Part shown: piece after piece, positions 50,540 to 59,231 of the stretch
Position numbering within the stretch: position 1 is the first letter of the stretch
Layout of the letters: each line of letters begins with the position of its first letter
Assembly (NCBI RefSeq): GCF_014643535.1
Contig: NZ_BMJQ01000001.1
Span: 434,001-498,000, forward strand
Source of the DNA: Aliidongia dinghuensis
GTDB taxonomy: Bacteria > Pseudomonadota > Alphaproteobacteria > ATCC43930 > CGMCC-115725
Length of the DNA stretch: 64,000 nucleotides
Direction of reading: 5' to 3'
Notes under the pieces: model-generated
The model's input: only the letters and a program-made list of their open reading frames with translations
What the model was told of the DNA's origin: nothing
Databases searched by the model: none
Program-made: the position numbers and the translations under genes

Positions 50540-50959
50540 TTAAAGCTTCCGGCCCGCGACGAGGCCGGCGATGAGTGCTGCGAGGACCAGGGTCACCGTG
50601 TTGGGCAACTCGACGCCCGCGCCGAGTTTGCGGCCGGCTTCCATGGCGGCATCGCCGAGGTCGGACGCCGCACGCTCGACCGGCCGGGACGGGACCGGCG
50701 GCCGGCGCAGGGCCACCGCCATGATGATGGCGGCCAGCAGGATCATGGCGGCGCCGACCAGGACCGCCGCGCCGGCCGGTGTCAGGTAGGGTGTCAGTGC
50801 CAGCATGATCGCGTAGAGCACGAACAGAAGGCCGGCCAGGCCGATGAACAGGCCGGTGAGGGCGAGCGCCCCGAAGCCGGCTGCCCGCCGGACGCGATGG
50901 CCGGCCTCGCGTTCCACGAGGGCCAGCAGCACACGCGCCGCGACGAGCAGGCCGCTCAT
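50540..50959 (-). CDS. phage holin-like membrane protein (YqjE/holin_3_6 type)
   Basis: A 139-residue protein with two close transmembrane hairpins at about residues 28-80 (FGALALTGLFIGLAGLLFVLYAIMLAL and AVLVGAAMILLAAIIMAVAL) and a third hydrophobic stretch at the C-terminus. This is the YqjE-like group, which despite the holin name is chromosomal and found with YqjD-type proteins. Its start overlaps the stop of the DUF883-type gene by one base, so the two form an operon like yqjD-yqjE, linked with stationary phase or envelope stress in other bacteria. Confidence 0.82.
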   Translation of the reverse strand: MSGLLVAARVLLALVEREAGHRVRRAAGFGALALTGLFIGLAGLLFVLYAIMLALTPYLTPAGAAVLVGAAMILLAAIIMAVALRRPPVPSRPVERAASDLGDAAMEAGRKLGAGVELPNTVTLVLAALIAGLVAGRKL

Positions 50960-51273
50960 CAGTGGCGGCCCCGGCTCAGCAGACCGATGACCAAGCCGAT
51001 GCCGAGAGCGGCCAGGACCGAGGTTGCCGGATTGCGCTCGATCGTGTGGTTGAGCTCCTCGCCCAGGCCCTTGGCGCGGGTGCCGGCTTGGCCGAGGGCG
51101 GCACGGCTTTCGTTATAAAGGTCGACGACCACATCCTCGACGCGATGGCGGGCATGGCCGGCCTCGTGCTTGACCAGGTCGGCGACGGCGTTCGACAACC
51201 GGGTGATGTCTTGCCTGAGGACGGCGATCTCTTCGGAAACCGAGGCGGCTTCCTTGGTTTTGACGTCGCTCAT
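50959..51273 (-). CDS. DUF883/ElaB-YqjD family membrane-anchored protein
   Basis: A 104-residue protein. A long amphipathic helix (EEIAVLRQDITRLSNAVADLVKHEAGHARHRVED) is followed by a C-terminal anchor typical of ElaB/YqjD (ERNPATSVLAALGIGLVIGLLSRG). In E. coli YqjD binds ribosomes at the membrane in stationary phase; the same role here is an inference. AAAGGAG precedes ATG 51273. It is followed directly by the holin-like gene. Confidence 0.88.
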   Translation of the reverse strand: MSDVKTKEAASVSEEIAVLRQDITRLSNAVADLVKHEAGHARHRVEDVVVDLYNESRAALGQAGTRAKGLGEELNHTIERNPATSVLAALGIGLVIGLLSRGRH

Positions 51274-51401
51274 CAGCTTCTCCTTTCGTTTCGGGAAGGC
51301 GTTGCCCTCGGCGAAGGGCACAAGCCTCTAACGCGCAGGAGATGAAACGGTTCGCCAAAACGCACCTTGATCCAGGACAAGCGCTTCGGATTCCGTCGGT
51401 T

Positions 51402-52217
51402 TCAGCCGAAGCGATAGCTTGAGACCGCCTTGCCGAAGATGTGGTCGCGGTAGGTCAAGGTGCCGGCATCCTCGCCCGCGGCACCGGCCGCGACCATGAG
51501 CGGCAGCAGGTGCTCTTCGCGCGGATGGCTGGTCCGGGCGCCGGGTGCCATGGCCCAGGCGGTCAGCGCCGCCTCGCGCCGGGCCGGGTCGGGGTCGGTC
51601 ACGGCTTGAGTCAGCCACTGGTCGAACGACTCGGCATCGGCCGCGATGCGCGGGTCCTCGGTGAAGAAGCCGCGCAGGTTGTGGAAGCTGAGGCCGCTGC
51701 CGACGATCAGCACGCCTTCGTCGCGCAACGGCTGCAGCGCGCGGCCGACCGCCAGATGGGCGGCGGGATCGAGCGAGGCCAGCAACGACAGCTGGACGAT
51801 CGGGATGTTCGCGTCCGGATAGATCAGCAGGAACGGGATGAAGACGCCGTGGTCGAAGCCGCGAATGTCGTCGCCGGTGCTGGGGATGCCGGCCTGGTCG
51901 AGGCGCAGGCGGATCTCTGCCGCGAGCCGCGGCGCGCCGGGCGCCGGATAGCGCAGCTGATACGTGTGGGGCGGGAAGCCGTAATAGTCGTAAATGAGCG
52001 GCGGCGCCGCGGCGGCGGTAACGGTCGGCTGGCTCTCTTCCCAATGGCCGGAGACGACCAGCACCGCGCGCGGCTGCTGCCCGATGGTGGCGCCGATGCC
52101 GCGCAGGTGATCGCCCAAGGATTTCCAGGGGTCGGGCATGCCGCGCGGGGGTTCCATGAAGAAGCACGGTCCGCCGCCGTGCGGGATGAACAGGGTCGGC
52201 AGGCGTGCTTCGCTCAT
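51402..52217 (-). CDS. class III extradiol ring-cleavage dioxygenase (YgiD/DODA type)
   Basis: A 271-residue non-heme metal enzyme of the 4,5-DOPA dioxygenase group. Metal and catalytic histidines are seen as His13 (IPHGGGP), His58 (VSGHWE), His123 (GFDHGVFIPF) and His179 (GLSFHNLR), with HPREEHLLPL near the C-terminus. Family members open catechol-type rings or act as zinc proteins of unknown substrate. GGGAG precedes the ATG at 52217. It is four bases after the YceI gene on the same strand, the last gene of the YceI-b561-YceI operon. It could handle an aromatic compound or quinol, matching the redox theme. Confidence 0.88.
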   Translation of the reverse strand: MSEARLPTLFIPHGGGPCFFMEPPRGMPDPWKSLGDHLRGIGATIGQQPRAVLVVSGHWEESQPTVTAAAAPPLIYDYYGFPPHTYQLRYPAPGAPRLAAEIRLRLDQAGIPSTGDDIRGFDHGVFIPFLLIYPDANIPIVQLSLLASLDPAAHLAVGRALQPLRDEGVLIVGSGLSFHNLRGFFTEDPRIAADAESFDQWLTQAVTDPDPARREAALTAWAMAPGARTSHPREEHLLPLMVAAGAAGEDAGTLTYRDHIFGKAVSSYRFG

Positions 52218-52221
52218 GGTG

Positions 52222-52797
52222 TCAGCTCCCACTCTTGGTCGCGACGAGATCGACGTCGACACCGACGTCGAGTGCGACCCACTCGCCCGTCGCCCAGACG
52301 CCCTGGCCGACGCCGAAGCCGGTGCGTACCAGGTTCAAATGGCCCTTGGCCTCGGCCTTGTCACCGGTGATCTCGAGCGTGAACGGCAGGACGACATCCT
52401 TGGCGATGCCGCGGATGGTGAGCTTGCCCGGCGCCTCGTAGGCATTGCCGCCCTTAGCGACGAAGCCCGTAGCCTCGAAGCGGGCTTCCGGGAATTGCTT
52501 CACGTTGAACCAGTCGGTCTGGGGCAGCGCGCCGTCGCGCTGCGGGTCGCCGGATCTGGCGCTTGCAAGGTCGATCGTCACCTGGGCATGGCCCGCCTCG
52601 GGATGGGCTGGATCGAACGCAATCTCGGCCGACCATTTGCCGAAGCCGCCCTGGAAGGGGGCCCCGGTCTGCACGCCGGAGAATCCCAGACGGCTCTTGG
52701 CGGTATCGACGGCCCAGTCCGCGGCGGTGGCCGGCGCGGCGGCCAGGAGCGGGGCGGCGGCCAGCGGCAGGGCCGCCAGCAGGTAGCGGAATTTCAT
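52222..52797 (-). CDS. YceI family periplasmic lipid/isoprenoid-binding protein
   Basis: A 191-residue exported lipocalin-like beta-barrel. A signal peptide (LLAALPLAAAPLLAAAPATAA) precedes the YceI domain: WAVDTAKSRLGFSGVQTGAPFQGGFGKW, ASARSGDPQRDGALPQTDWFNVKQFPEARFEATGF and LTIRGIAKDVVLPFTLEI. The family binds polyisoprenoid or quinone-type lipids. It overlaps the cytochrome b561 gene by four bases. With the other YceI at 53449 it brackets the b561, suggesting that both carry a lipid-soluble redox carrier to or from it. Confidence 0.92.
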   Translation of the reverse strand: MKFRYLLAALPLAAAPLLAAAPATAADWAVDTAKSRLGFSGVQTGAPFQGGFGKWSAEIAFDPAHPEAGHAQVTIDLASARSGDPQRDGALPQTDWFNVKQFPEARFEATGFVAKGGNAYEAPGKLTIRGIAKDVVLPFTLEITGDKAEAKGHLNLVRTGFGVGQGVWATGEWVALDVGVDVDLVATKSGS

Positions 52798-53420
52798 GAT
52801 CTCGGTTCCTCGGGTCTCGGTTCCTGGGCTTGGCGGCGGCCGAACGGCAGCATGCGGTGGAGCACGCCGTCGCGGAGCACGAAGTGATGGCGGAGCGCTG
52901 CGCCGGCGTGGAGCGTCACGAGGGCCGCCAGCACCCAGGCGAGCTTGCCGTGAATGAATTTCACCGCAGGCTCGACCGCGGCCTTGTTCGGCAGGTCGGC
53001 CAGGACCGGCAGATGCGGCCAGGGCACCATGCCGTAGAGCACGGTCGGCAGGTTGAACGGCGATACCGAGACCAGCGCCCAACCGGTGAGCGGGATTGCG
53101 AGCATGAGCGCATAGAGCAGCCCGTGCGCGCCTTCCGCCGCCCGACGCTCGAGCGGCGGCATGGCGGTGGGCAGGGATGGTGGGCGGTGGGTCAGCCGCC
53201 ATGGCACGCGCAGCAGCACGGCAATGAGCACGGTGACGCCGATCGACTTGTGCAGCTGATAGAGCTGGAACTTCGTCATCGGCGCGAGCGCCAGATGGGT
53301 CATGGCGAGACCCATGGCGATCAGCGTCAGGATGCCGACGCCGATCACCCAGTGCAGCGCGATCGCGACCGGGTCGTAGCGATCCGGGTTGGAGCGATTG
53401 CGGGCGGTTCGTCGCGACAT
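52794..53420 (-). CDS. cybB: cytochrome b561
   Basis: A 208-residue four-helix inner-membrane di-heme cytochrome of the bacterial CybB type. Helix histidines are visible: ALHWVIG (about residue 23), LYQLHKSIGV (about 57), the middle and the late HGKLAWVLAALVTLHAGAALRHHF. The family moves electrons between quinol and periplasmic acceptors, including superoxide. It is the middle gene of a YceI-b561-YceI unit, an arrangement like yceI-yceJ of enteric bacteria but with two YceI genes. Confidence 0.93.
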   Translation of the reverse strand: MSRRTARNRSNPDRYDPVAIALHWVIGVGILTLIAMGLAMTHLALAPMTKFQLYQLHKSIGVTVLIAVLLRVPWRLTHRPPSLPTAMPPLERRAAEGAHGLLYALMLAIPLTGWALVSVSPFNLPTVLYGMVPWPHLPVLADLPNKAAVEPAVKFIHGKLAWVLAALVTLHAGAALRHHFVLRDGVLHRMLPFGRRQAQEPRPEEPRS

Positions 53421-53448
53421 GGCGGCCGTTCCCCTGCCGATGCCGTGA

Positions 53449-54069
53449 TCAGGCGTGCTCGAACGCGGCGCTGATGATCAGGTCGACGTCGTCGCCGACC
53501 ATCGGCACGTAGGTCTTCACGCCGAAGTCGCTGCGCTTGATCTTGCCGCTCACCTCGAAGCCGGTCGTGAATTTCTTGTCGAGCGGGTTGACGCCGGCAC
53601 CGTTCAGCTTGACGGCGAGCGTCACGGGCTTGGTGACGCCATGGAACGTCAGCTCACCGGTCACCTTGGCCGTGGTCTTGCCGGTCGGCGCGATCTTGTC
53701 GGCCTTGAACACGATCTCGGGGAACTGGGCGGCGTCGAACCACTTGTCGCCCTTGAGTTCGCCGTCGACCATCGTGTTGCTGGTCGAGAGCGAGGCGACC
53801 GGGATATGGATCTCGAGCGTGCTTTTCGCGACCGCCTTCGGGTCCAGGTTCAGGTTGCCAGACACGTTCGAGAACTCGCCGTACCAGGTCGTGAAGCCGA
53901 AGTGATTGACGCTGAACAGCACGCGCGTGTGATAGGGCTCGAGATTATAGGCGCCAGCTTCGACCGAGGCTGGATCCTGGCTCGCGGTCTGGGCCTGGGC
54001 CGGCAGGACGGCAGCGGACGCCGCCAGCACGGCAGCGGAAAGGGCATAGGGAAGCAGCGGACGGAACAT
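53449..54069 (-). CDS. YceI family protein, second copy
   Basis: A 206-residue exported protein with signal peptide (LPYALSAAVLAASAAVLPAQAQ). YNLEPYHTRVLFSVNHFGFTTWYGEFSNVSGNLNLDPK is the classic YceI start (the other copy is more divergent), then KGDKWFDAAQFPEIVFKADKI and TGELTFHGVTKPVTLAVKLN. It is the first gene of the leftward operon and faces a LysR regulator gene across 132 bp. The two YceI proteins are only loosely similar, so they may serve different sides or ligands. Confidence 0.94.
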   Translation of the reverse strand: MFRPLLPYALSAAVLAASAAVLPAQAQTASQDPASVEAGAYNLEPYHTRVLFSVNHFGFTTWYGEFSNVSGNLNLDPKAVAKSTLEIHIPVASLSTSNTMVDGELKGDKWFDAAQFPEIVFKADKIAPTGKTTAKVTGELTFHGVTKPVTLAVKLNGAGVNPLDKKFTTGFEVSGKIKRSDFGVKTYVPMVGDDVDLIISAAFEHA

Positions 54070-54165
54070 GGATCGAAACTCTCCAACGGGAAGGCCGTGG
54101 AGCGCGGTACACGCGCCTTCGGGCCGGACGATCGGAGAGATAGGAGTGTCGCTCTGACAAAAAAA

Positions 54166-54193
54166 CAGATAAAGTTTTGATCTTCTCTATCTG
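54166..54193. promoter_or_regulatory. inverted repeat in the lysR/yceI divergent promoter region
   Basis: CAGATA and TATCTG are perfect 6-bp arms separated by 16 bp, next to an A-rich stretch, 9 bp before the lysR start. Position and size fit binding of the LysR protein, which would control both itself and the yceI operon. Confidence 0.45.
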
Positions 54194-54201
54194 GAAATTC
54201 G

Positions 54202-55146
54202 ATGATGTCGCAAGCGATACCCTCACTCGACCAGTTGCAGGTCATGCTGGCAGTGGTTGAGGCCGGTAGCTTCTCCGGTGCGGCGCGTCGGCTCAATCGG
54301 GCGCAGTCGGCCATCACTTATGCCGTGCAGCGGCTCGAGGAGCAACTGGGCACGCCACTGTTCGACCGGACGAGCTATCGCCCGTCCCTGACTGAGGCCG
54401 GCCGCATCCTGCTGCCGCGCGCCCGCCTCATCGCCGAGGAGATGCAGGCGCTCGCCGACCATGCGCGCGGCATCGCCGCCGGGCTCGAGCCGGAGCTGAC
54501 GCTGGTGGTCGACGCCATGTTCCCGATGTGTGCGCTTCTCGAGGCGCTGCGCACCTTCGGCAACCGGTTCCCTTCGGTATCGCCGCGCCTCTATGTGGAA
54601 TCGATGGGGGCGGCGACCGAGATGGTGCTGAGCGGCACCTGCACCATCGGTCTGCTCGTTGCGTTCAGCGCCGCCTTCGAGCCGCTGCACCGCCGGCCGC
54701 TTGCCGAGGTCACGCTGATCCCGGTCGCGGCTCCATCCCATCCATTGGGCCAGTTCGACGGGCCGGTGCCGCGTGACGAGCTGCGCCGGCATGTCCAGCT
54801 CGTGCTGTCGGACCGCTCGGGCCTGACCGGCAACCGCGACTATGGTGTCTGGTCGGCCCAGACCTGGCGTCTCGCCGATCTCGGCGCCAAGCACGCCATG
54901 CTGAAGGCCGGGCTCGGCTGGGGCAGCATGCCGGCCCATCTCGTCGCCGACGACCTGGCCGCAGGCCGGCTGCGCCGCGTCGTAATCGCGGCCGAGGGCG
55001 GCGACGAGGAGGTGAGCTTGCCGCTCTGTGCCGCCTATCGCCGTGACCGGCCGCCGGGGCCGGCCGGGCGCTGGCTGTTCGACCATGTAAGCGAGACGAT
55101 GGAGATCAATCCGCCGGTCCACAGGCTTGAAGGGGCAGCTCAGTAA
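54202..55146 (+). CDS. LysR family transcriptional regulator
   Basis: A 314-residue regulator. The winged helix-turn-helix (LDQLQVMLAVVEAGSFSGAARRLNRAQSAITYAVQRLEEQLG, residues 9-50) is followed by the inducer-binding domain. It starts divergently from the YceI-b561-YceI-dioxygenase operon and is the natural candidate to regulate it; the inverted repeat between them supports this. Convergent with the second LysR gene, with seven bases of overlap at the stops. Confidence 0.92.
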   Translation: MMSQAIPSLDQLQVMLAVVEAGSFSGAARRLNRAQSAITYAVQRLEEQLGTPLFDRTSYRPSLTEAGRILLPRARLIAEEMQALADHARGIAAGLEPELTLVVDAMFPMCALLEALRTFGNRFPSVSPRLYVESMGAATEMVLSGTCTIGLLVAFSAAFEPLHRRPLAEVTLIPVAAPSHPLGQFDGPVPRDELRRHVQLVLSDRSGLTGNRDYGVWSAQTWRLADLGAKHAMLKAGLGWGSMPAHLVADDLAAGRLRRVVIAAEGGDEEVSLPLCAAYRRDRPPGPAGRWLFDHVSETMEINPPVHRLEGAAQ

Positions 55147-56045
55147 GGCAGCTGCAGGCTGCCGCTGCACAGGAGCTCGAAGAACCGCTCGGCCGCGGGC
55201 GACAGCGCGCGGCCGGTGCGCGTCAGCACGCCGATCGAGCGGCGCATCGTTGGTTCCGTCAGCCGCCGGGTCACGAGGCCGGCGGCATTGACCAGCGGCA
55301 GGGTCAGCTTGGGCAGCGCGGTCACGCCCAGCCCGGCCGCGACCAGGCTGACCGTCGTCGCGAGATGGCTGCATTCGTAGAGCGGCTTGGCCGACAGCCC
55401 CAATTGCAGGAAGGCGGCATCGGTCATGGCGCGCACGCTGCTGGTCGGCGCCATGGCGATGAACGGTCGGTCGGCGAAGGCGCGCCAGCCGATCTCGGCC
55501 TCGGCGGCGAACGGGTCGTCAGCGCGGCACACGAGGACGAAATCATCGCTGACGAGCGGGCGGTAGCTGAGCTTCTCCGACTGGGTCGGCCGGACCGTGA
55601 GGCCGAGGTCGGCCTGGCCGTCGGCGACGGCGCTCGCGACCACGTTCGCAAGATCGTCGCGGATCACCACCTCGACGCCGGGGTGGCCCATCTGGAAGCG
55701 CGCGATCGCCTGCGGCAGCAGGACCGCGGCGGCGGACGGCAGCGCCGCGATCGTTACCCGGCCGCGGCGCCCCTCGAAGAACTGGCCCAGCTCGCCAAAC
55801 GCACTGTCGAACTCGAGCGCGATCCGCTGCGCCACGGGCTGCAGTGCCGCACCCGCGGGGCTGAGGCTCACGTTGCGCGTGTCGCGATCGAAGAGGCGGG
55901 TGCCGATCGCTTCCTCCATGAGCCGGATCGTGCGGCTCAGCGCCGGCTGCGAAATGCCCAAGGCCTTCGCCGCTTCGCTGAAGCTGCCGAGCTCCGCGAC
56001 CTTGAGGAACGCCACCGTCTGATGCAGCGAGAAACTTATGCGCAT
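55140..56045 (-). CDS. LysR family transcriptional regulator
   Basis: A 301-residue regulator. The DNA-binding part LHQTVAFLKVAELGSFSEAAKALGISQPALSRTIRLMEEAIG and the effector domain VTIAALPSAAAVLLPQAIARF are typical. It is divergent from the CitMHS transporter gene and most probably controls that transporter and the AtuA/tannase genes behind it. A TTAT-N6-ATAA box lies directly upstream of its start. The ligand is perhaps the substrate of the transporter. Confidence 0.93.
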   Translation of the reverse strand: MRISFSLHQTVAFLKVAELGSFSEAAKALGISQPALSRTIRLMEEAIGTRLFDRDTRNVSLSPAGAALQPVAQRIALEFDSAFGELGQFFEGRRGRVTIAALPSAAAVLLPQAIARFQMGHPGVEVVIRDDLANVVASAVADGQADLGLTVRPTQSEKLSYRPLVSDDFVLVCRADDPFAAEAEIGWRAFADRPFIAMAPTSSVRAMTDAAFLQLGLSAKPLYECSHLATTVSLVAAGLGVTALPKLTLPLVNAAGLVTRRLTEPTMRRSIGVLTRTGRALSPAAERFFELLCSGSLQLPY

Positions 56046-56048
56046 GAG

Positions 56049-56062
56049 TTATGTATATATAA
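56049..56062. promoter_or_regulatory. LysR-type box between lysR and citMHS-family gene
   Basis: TTAT-N6-ATAA (TTATGTATATATAA) sits three bases upstream of the LysR start and about 83 bp before the transporter start. Just beside it, over the LysR start codon, ACTTATGCGCATGAGT is a second near-palindrome. Both match the size of LysR-type sites. Confidence 0.45.
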
Positions 56063-56144
56063 GTTCTTTATCTTTGAAAAATAAATAGACCGATCCGATC
56101 CTGGTCCCAGGCAAAAAGCCGAAGAACAAGATTTGGGGAGGGAC

Positions 56145-57473
56145 ATGCTCGCTCTTTTGGGGACGGCGACGGTGCTCGTGCTGCTGGCCGTCATCATGCT
56201 CAATCTCTGCTCGCCGCTCGTGGCGCTGATCGCGGTGCCGGTCGTCGCGGCGCTCATCGGCGGCTTCGGGCTTGCCACGGGCAAGTTCATCGTGACCGGC
56301 ATCACCTCGATCGCGCCGGTCGCCGGCATGTTCGTCTTCGCCATCCTCTATTTCGGCATCATGACCGACGCCGGGATGCTCGACCCGATCATCCGGCGCA
56401 TCCTGAAGACGGTCGGTGCCAAGCCCACGCGCATCGCGGTCGGATCGGCGCTCCTGGCGCTGCTCATCCATCTCGACGGCTCGGGCGCCGTCTGCTTCCT
56501 CATCACCATCCCGGCCATGTTGCCGCTCTACGAGAAGCTCGGCATGGACCGGCGCGTGCTCGCCTGCGTCGTCTCGCTCGCGGCCGGCGTCAATTTCCTG
56601 CCCTGGACCGGGCCGACGATCCGTTCGGCCGCAGTGCTGCACCTGTCGGCGACCGATATTTTCCGGCCGCTGGTGCCGCTGCAGGCGATCGGGCTCGTCT
56701 TCGTGTTCGCCTCCGCCTGGTGGCTCGGCCGGCGCGAGGAGCGGCGGCTGGGTCTTGCGGGCTCGACCGTCGGTGCTGCCGCCGTCGGCGGTGCGCCGAT
56801 TGAGCTCACCGCAGCACCGGCCCCGCGCACGGCGGAGCAGGAGCGCTTGAGCCGCCCGCACCTGTTCTGGGTCAACCTCGCGCTCACCATCGCCATCATG
56901 GCCGTGATGATCTGGGGCATCGCCGACCCGGTCGTCATGTTCATGATCGGCACCGTGCTGGCGCTCGCGATCAATTACCCGAACGTCGCCGAGCAGCGCG
57001 CGCGCATCGACGCCCATGCCAAGGCGGCGCTCATGATGGCCGGCATCCTACTCGCGGCCGGCGCCTTCACCGGCATCATGACCGGCTCCGGCATGCTGAA
57101 GGCAATGGCGACGGCGGCGGTCGCCCATGTGCCGGCCGCGATGGCGCAGCATATTCCGGCACTGCTCGGCGTCGTCTCGATGCCGCTCAGCCTGCTGTTC
57201 GACCCGGACTCCTACTATTTCGGCGTCATGCCGGTCATCGCCGAGGTGGTGAAGGGCCTGGGCGGCGACCCGGTCCATGTGGCGCAGGCCTCGCTGTTGG
57301 GCCAGATGACGACCGGCTTCCCGGTGAGCCCGCTCACGCCCGCGACCTTCCTCGTCGTCGGCCTCGCCGGCATCGAGCTCGGCGAGCATCAGCGCTTCTC
57401 CATCCCCTGGCTGTTCGCCGCGTCGGTCGTCATGACGATCGCGGGCGTGCTGCTCGGCATCCTGCCGTGGTGA
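56145..57473 (+). CDS. CitMHS family transporter (citrate-Mg2+:H+ / organic acid symporter)
   Basis: A 442-residue inner-membrane protein with about 12 helices. Segments LVALIAVPVVAALIGGFGLATGKFIVTGITSIAPVAGMFVFAILYFGIMTDAGMLDPI and the re-entrant GVNFLPWTGPTIR are typical of CitMHS. The second half repeats the pattern (GFPVSPLTPATFLVVGLAGIELGEHQ). GGGGAGGG stands just before ATG 56145. It starts a rightward group with the AtuA-type pair and the esterase. The substrate is probably a carboxylate set free by that esterase or fed to AtuA; citrate itself is not implied. Confidence 0.9.
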   Translation: MLALLGTATVLVLLAVIMLNLCSPLVALIAVPVVAALIGGFGLATGKFIVTGITSIAPVAGMFVFAILYFGIMTDAGMLDPIIRRILKTVGAKPTRIAVGSALLALLIHLDGSGAVCFLITIPAMLPLYEKLGMDRRVLACVVSLAAGVNFLPWTGPTIRSAAVLHLSATDIFRPLVPLQAIGLVFVFASAWWLGRREERRLGLAGSTVGAAAVGGAPIELTAAPAPRTAEQERLSRPHLFWVNLALTIAIMAVMIWGIADPVVMFMIGTVLALAINYPNVAEQRARIDAHAKAALMMAGILLAAGAFTGIMTGSGMLKAMATAAVAHVPAAMAQHIPALLGVVSMPLSLLFDPDSYYFGVMPVIAEVVKGLGGDPVHVAQASLLGQMTTGFPVSPLTPATFLVVGLAGIELGEHQRFSIPWLFAASVVMTIAGVLLGILPW

Positions 57474-57484
57474 GGGGGCCTGTT

Positions 57485-58834
57485 ATGAAGACGATCCGGA
57501 TCGGCAGCGGCGCGGGCTATTCCGGCGATCGGATCGAGCCGGCAGTCGAATTGGCCGAGCGCGGCCGGCTCGACTATCTCTGCTTCGAGTGCCTGGCCGA
57601 GCGCACGATCGCGCTCGCCCAGCTGGCGCGGCTGCGCGATCCGGCCGGCGGCTACGACCCGCTGCTGGTCGACCGGATGCAGGCCGTGCTGCCGGCCGCC
57701 GTACGCAACAAGGTCCGCATCGTCACCAACATGGGCGCGGCCAACCCGTCCGGCGCTGCCGCTGCGATCGCCGAGACGGCGCGGCGGCTCGGCATCTCCG
57801 GCCTCAAGATCGCAGCGGTCGCCGGCGACGACGTGCTGGACCAGGTGCGGGACGCCGACCTGCCGCTGCTCGAGACCGGCGGACGGGTGGCCGATCTCGG
57901 CAACCGGCTCCTCTCGGCCAACGCCTATCTGGGCGCGGCGCCGATCGTGGACGCGCTGGCGCAGGGCGCCGACATCGTCGTGACCGGCCGGGTCGCCGAC
58001 CCGTCGCTGTTCCTGGCGCCGCTCATCCATGAATTCGGCTGGGCGCCGGACGACTGGCCGTTGCTCGGCCAGGGCACGGTCGTGGGCCATCTGCTCGAAT
58101 GCGCGGGCCAGGTGACCGGCGGCTATTTCGCCGACCCGGGCCTGAAGGACGTGTCGGATCTGGCACGCTTGGGCTTCCCGCTCGCCGAGGTCGCGGCCGA
58201 CGGCACGGCAGTGGTGACCAAGGTCGAGGGCTCGGGCGGTCTGGTGACCCAGGCGACCTGCACGGAGCAGCTGATCTACGAGTTGCACGATCCGACCCGC
58301 TATCTGACACCCGATGTGACCGCGGATTTCTCCGGCGTGCGCTTCGCACCGGACGGCCGGGACCGGGTCCGGGTCGTGGGCGGCGGCGGCACGGCGCGGC
58401 CCGAGGGCTACAAGGTTTCGCTCGGCTATCGCGACGGCTTCATCGGCGAGGGGCAGATGACCTATGCCGGCCCGGGCTGCGTCGCGCGCGGCCGCCTGGC
58501 GCTCGCCATCGTCGCGGAGCGCCTCAAGCTGATCGGCGTCGCGGCCGACGAACTGCGGTTCGAGCTGATCGGCGTCGATTCCGTGGCGGGTGGTGCGGCA
58601 CAGCTGCTCCAGGCCGAGCCGCCCGAGATCCGGATCCGTGTCGCCGGCCGGACCGGCACGCTGGCCGACGCCGTCCGCATCGGCAACGAGGTCGAGGCGC
58701 TCTACACCAACGGCCCGGCGGCCGGCGGCGGCGCCGTCAAATCGGCGCGCGAGGTCGTGGCCGTGCTCTCGACCATGCTGCCGCGCGAGCGCGTCCGGCC
58801 GCGCATCCAGATGCTGTCGGAGGTGCCGTCATGA
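57485..58834 (+). CDS. acyclic terpene utilisation AtuA-type protein (DUF1446), large part
   Basis: A 449-residue cytosolic protein of the AtuA/DUF1446 family. IRIGSGAGYSGDRIEPAVELAERGRLDYLCFECLAERTIALAQ is the family start; KVRIVTNMGAANPSGAA, GADIVVTGRVADPSLFLAPLIHEFGW and GTARPEGYKVSLGYRDGFIGEGQMTYAG follow. In full-length AtuA the C-terminal 100 residues belong to the same chain; here they are encoded by the next gene. ATG 57485 is chosen over a GTG 18 bases upstream. Catalytic role of the family is not settled; it is linked to terpenoid and other branched acid degradation. Confidence 0.9.
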   Translation: MKTIRIGSGAGYSGDRIEPAVELAERGRLDYLCFECLAERTIALAQLARLRDPAGGYDPLLVDRMQAVLPAAVRNKVRIVTNMGAANPSGAAAAIAETARRLGISGLKIAAVAGDDVLDQVRDADLPLLETGGRVADLGNRLLSANAYLGAAPIVDALAQGADIVVTGRVADPSLFLAPLIHEFGWAPDDWPLLGQGTVVGHLLECAGQVTGGYFADPGLKDVSDLARLGFPLAEVAADGTAVVTKVEGSGGLVTQATCTEQLIYELHDPTRYLTPDVTADFSGVRFAPDGRDRVRVVGGGGTARPEGYKVSLGYRDGFIGEGQMTYAGPGCVARGRLALAIVAERLKLIGVAADELRFELIGVDSVAGGAAQLLQAEPPEIRIRVAGRTGTLADAVRIGNEVEALYTNGPAAGGGAVKSAREVVAVLSTMLPRERVRPRIQMLSEVPS

Positions 58835-59136
58835 AGTTGCGCGCGCTCGCCCACGCCCGGACCGGCGACAAGGGCAACACCTCCAACATCTCGGTGATCG
58901 CGTATGGCGCCGCGGACTATCCCCGGCTCGTGGCGGAAGTCACGGCCGAGCGGGTCAAGGCGCATTTCGGCCCGCTCATCCACGGGCCGGTCGTGCGCTA
59001 CGAGCTGCCGCAGCTGGCGGCGCTCAATTTCGTGCTCGAAGGCGCGCTCGCCGGCGGCGTCACCCGCTCGCTGGCGCTCGACGCGCACGGCAAGTGCCTC
59101 GGCAGCCTGCTGCTCGATCTCGAACTCGATGACTGA
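58831..59136 (+). CDS. AtuA-like C-terminal domain protein (small subunit)
   Basis: A 101-residue protein matching the C-terminal domain of AtuA-family proteins: LRALAHARTGDKGNTSNISVIAY and VVRYELPQLAALNFVLEGALAGGVTRSLALDAHGK. Its ATG overlaps the stop of the large part (ATGA), so both chains are probably made in equal amounts and assemble. Separate coding of this domain is seen in many bacteria. Followed by the tannase-family gene after 95 bp. Confidence 0.9.
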   Translation: MKLRALAHARTGDKGNTSNISVIAYGAADYPRLVAEVTAERVKAHFGPLIHGPVVRYELPQLAALNFVLEGALAGGVTRSLALDAHGKCLGSLLLDLELDD

Positions 59137-59231
59137 TCTTTCCGGTCCGGCGTTGCTGGGCCGGCGAACGGCGACCGCTCGCATCTTTCCAAACAAACGA
59201 AGCTCAGACGAACGAAACAAGGGAGGGAACG

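Noticed and set aside
50540..50959. Possible prophage holin
   Set aside because: It belongs to the chromosomal YqjE-like group paired with a YqjD-type gene; no phage genes are near.
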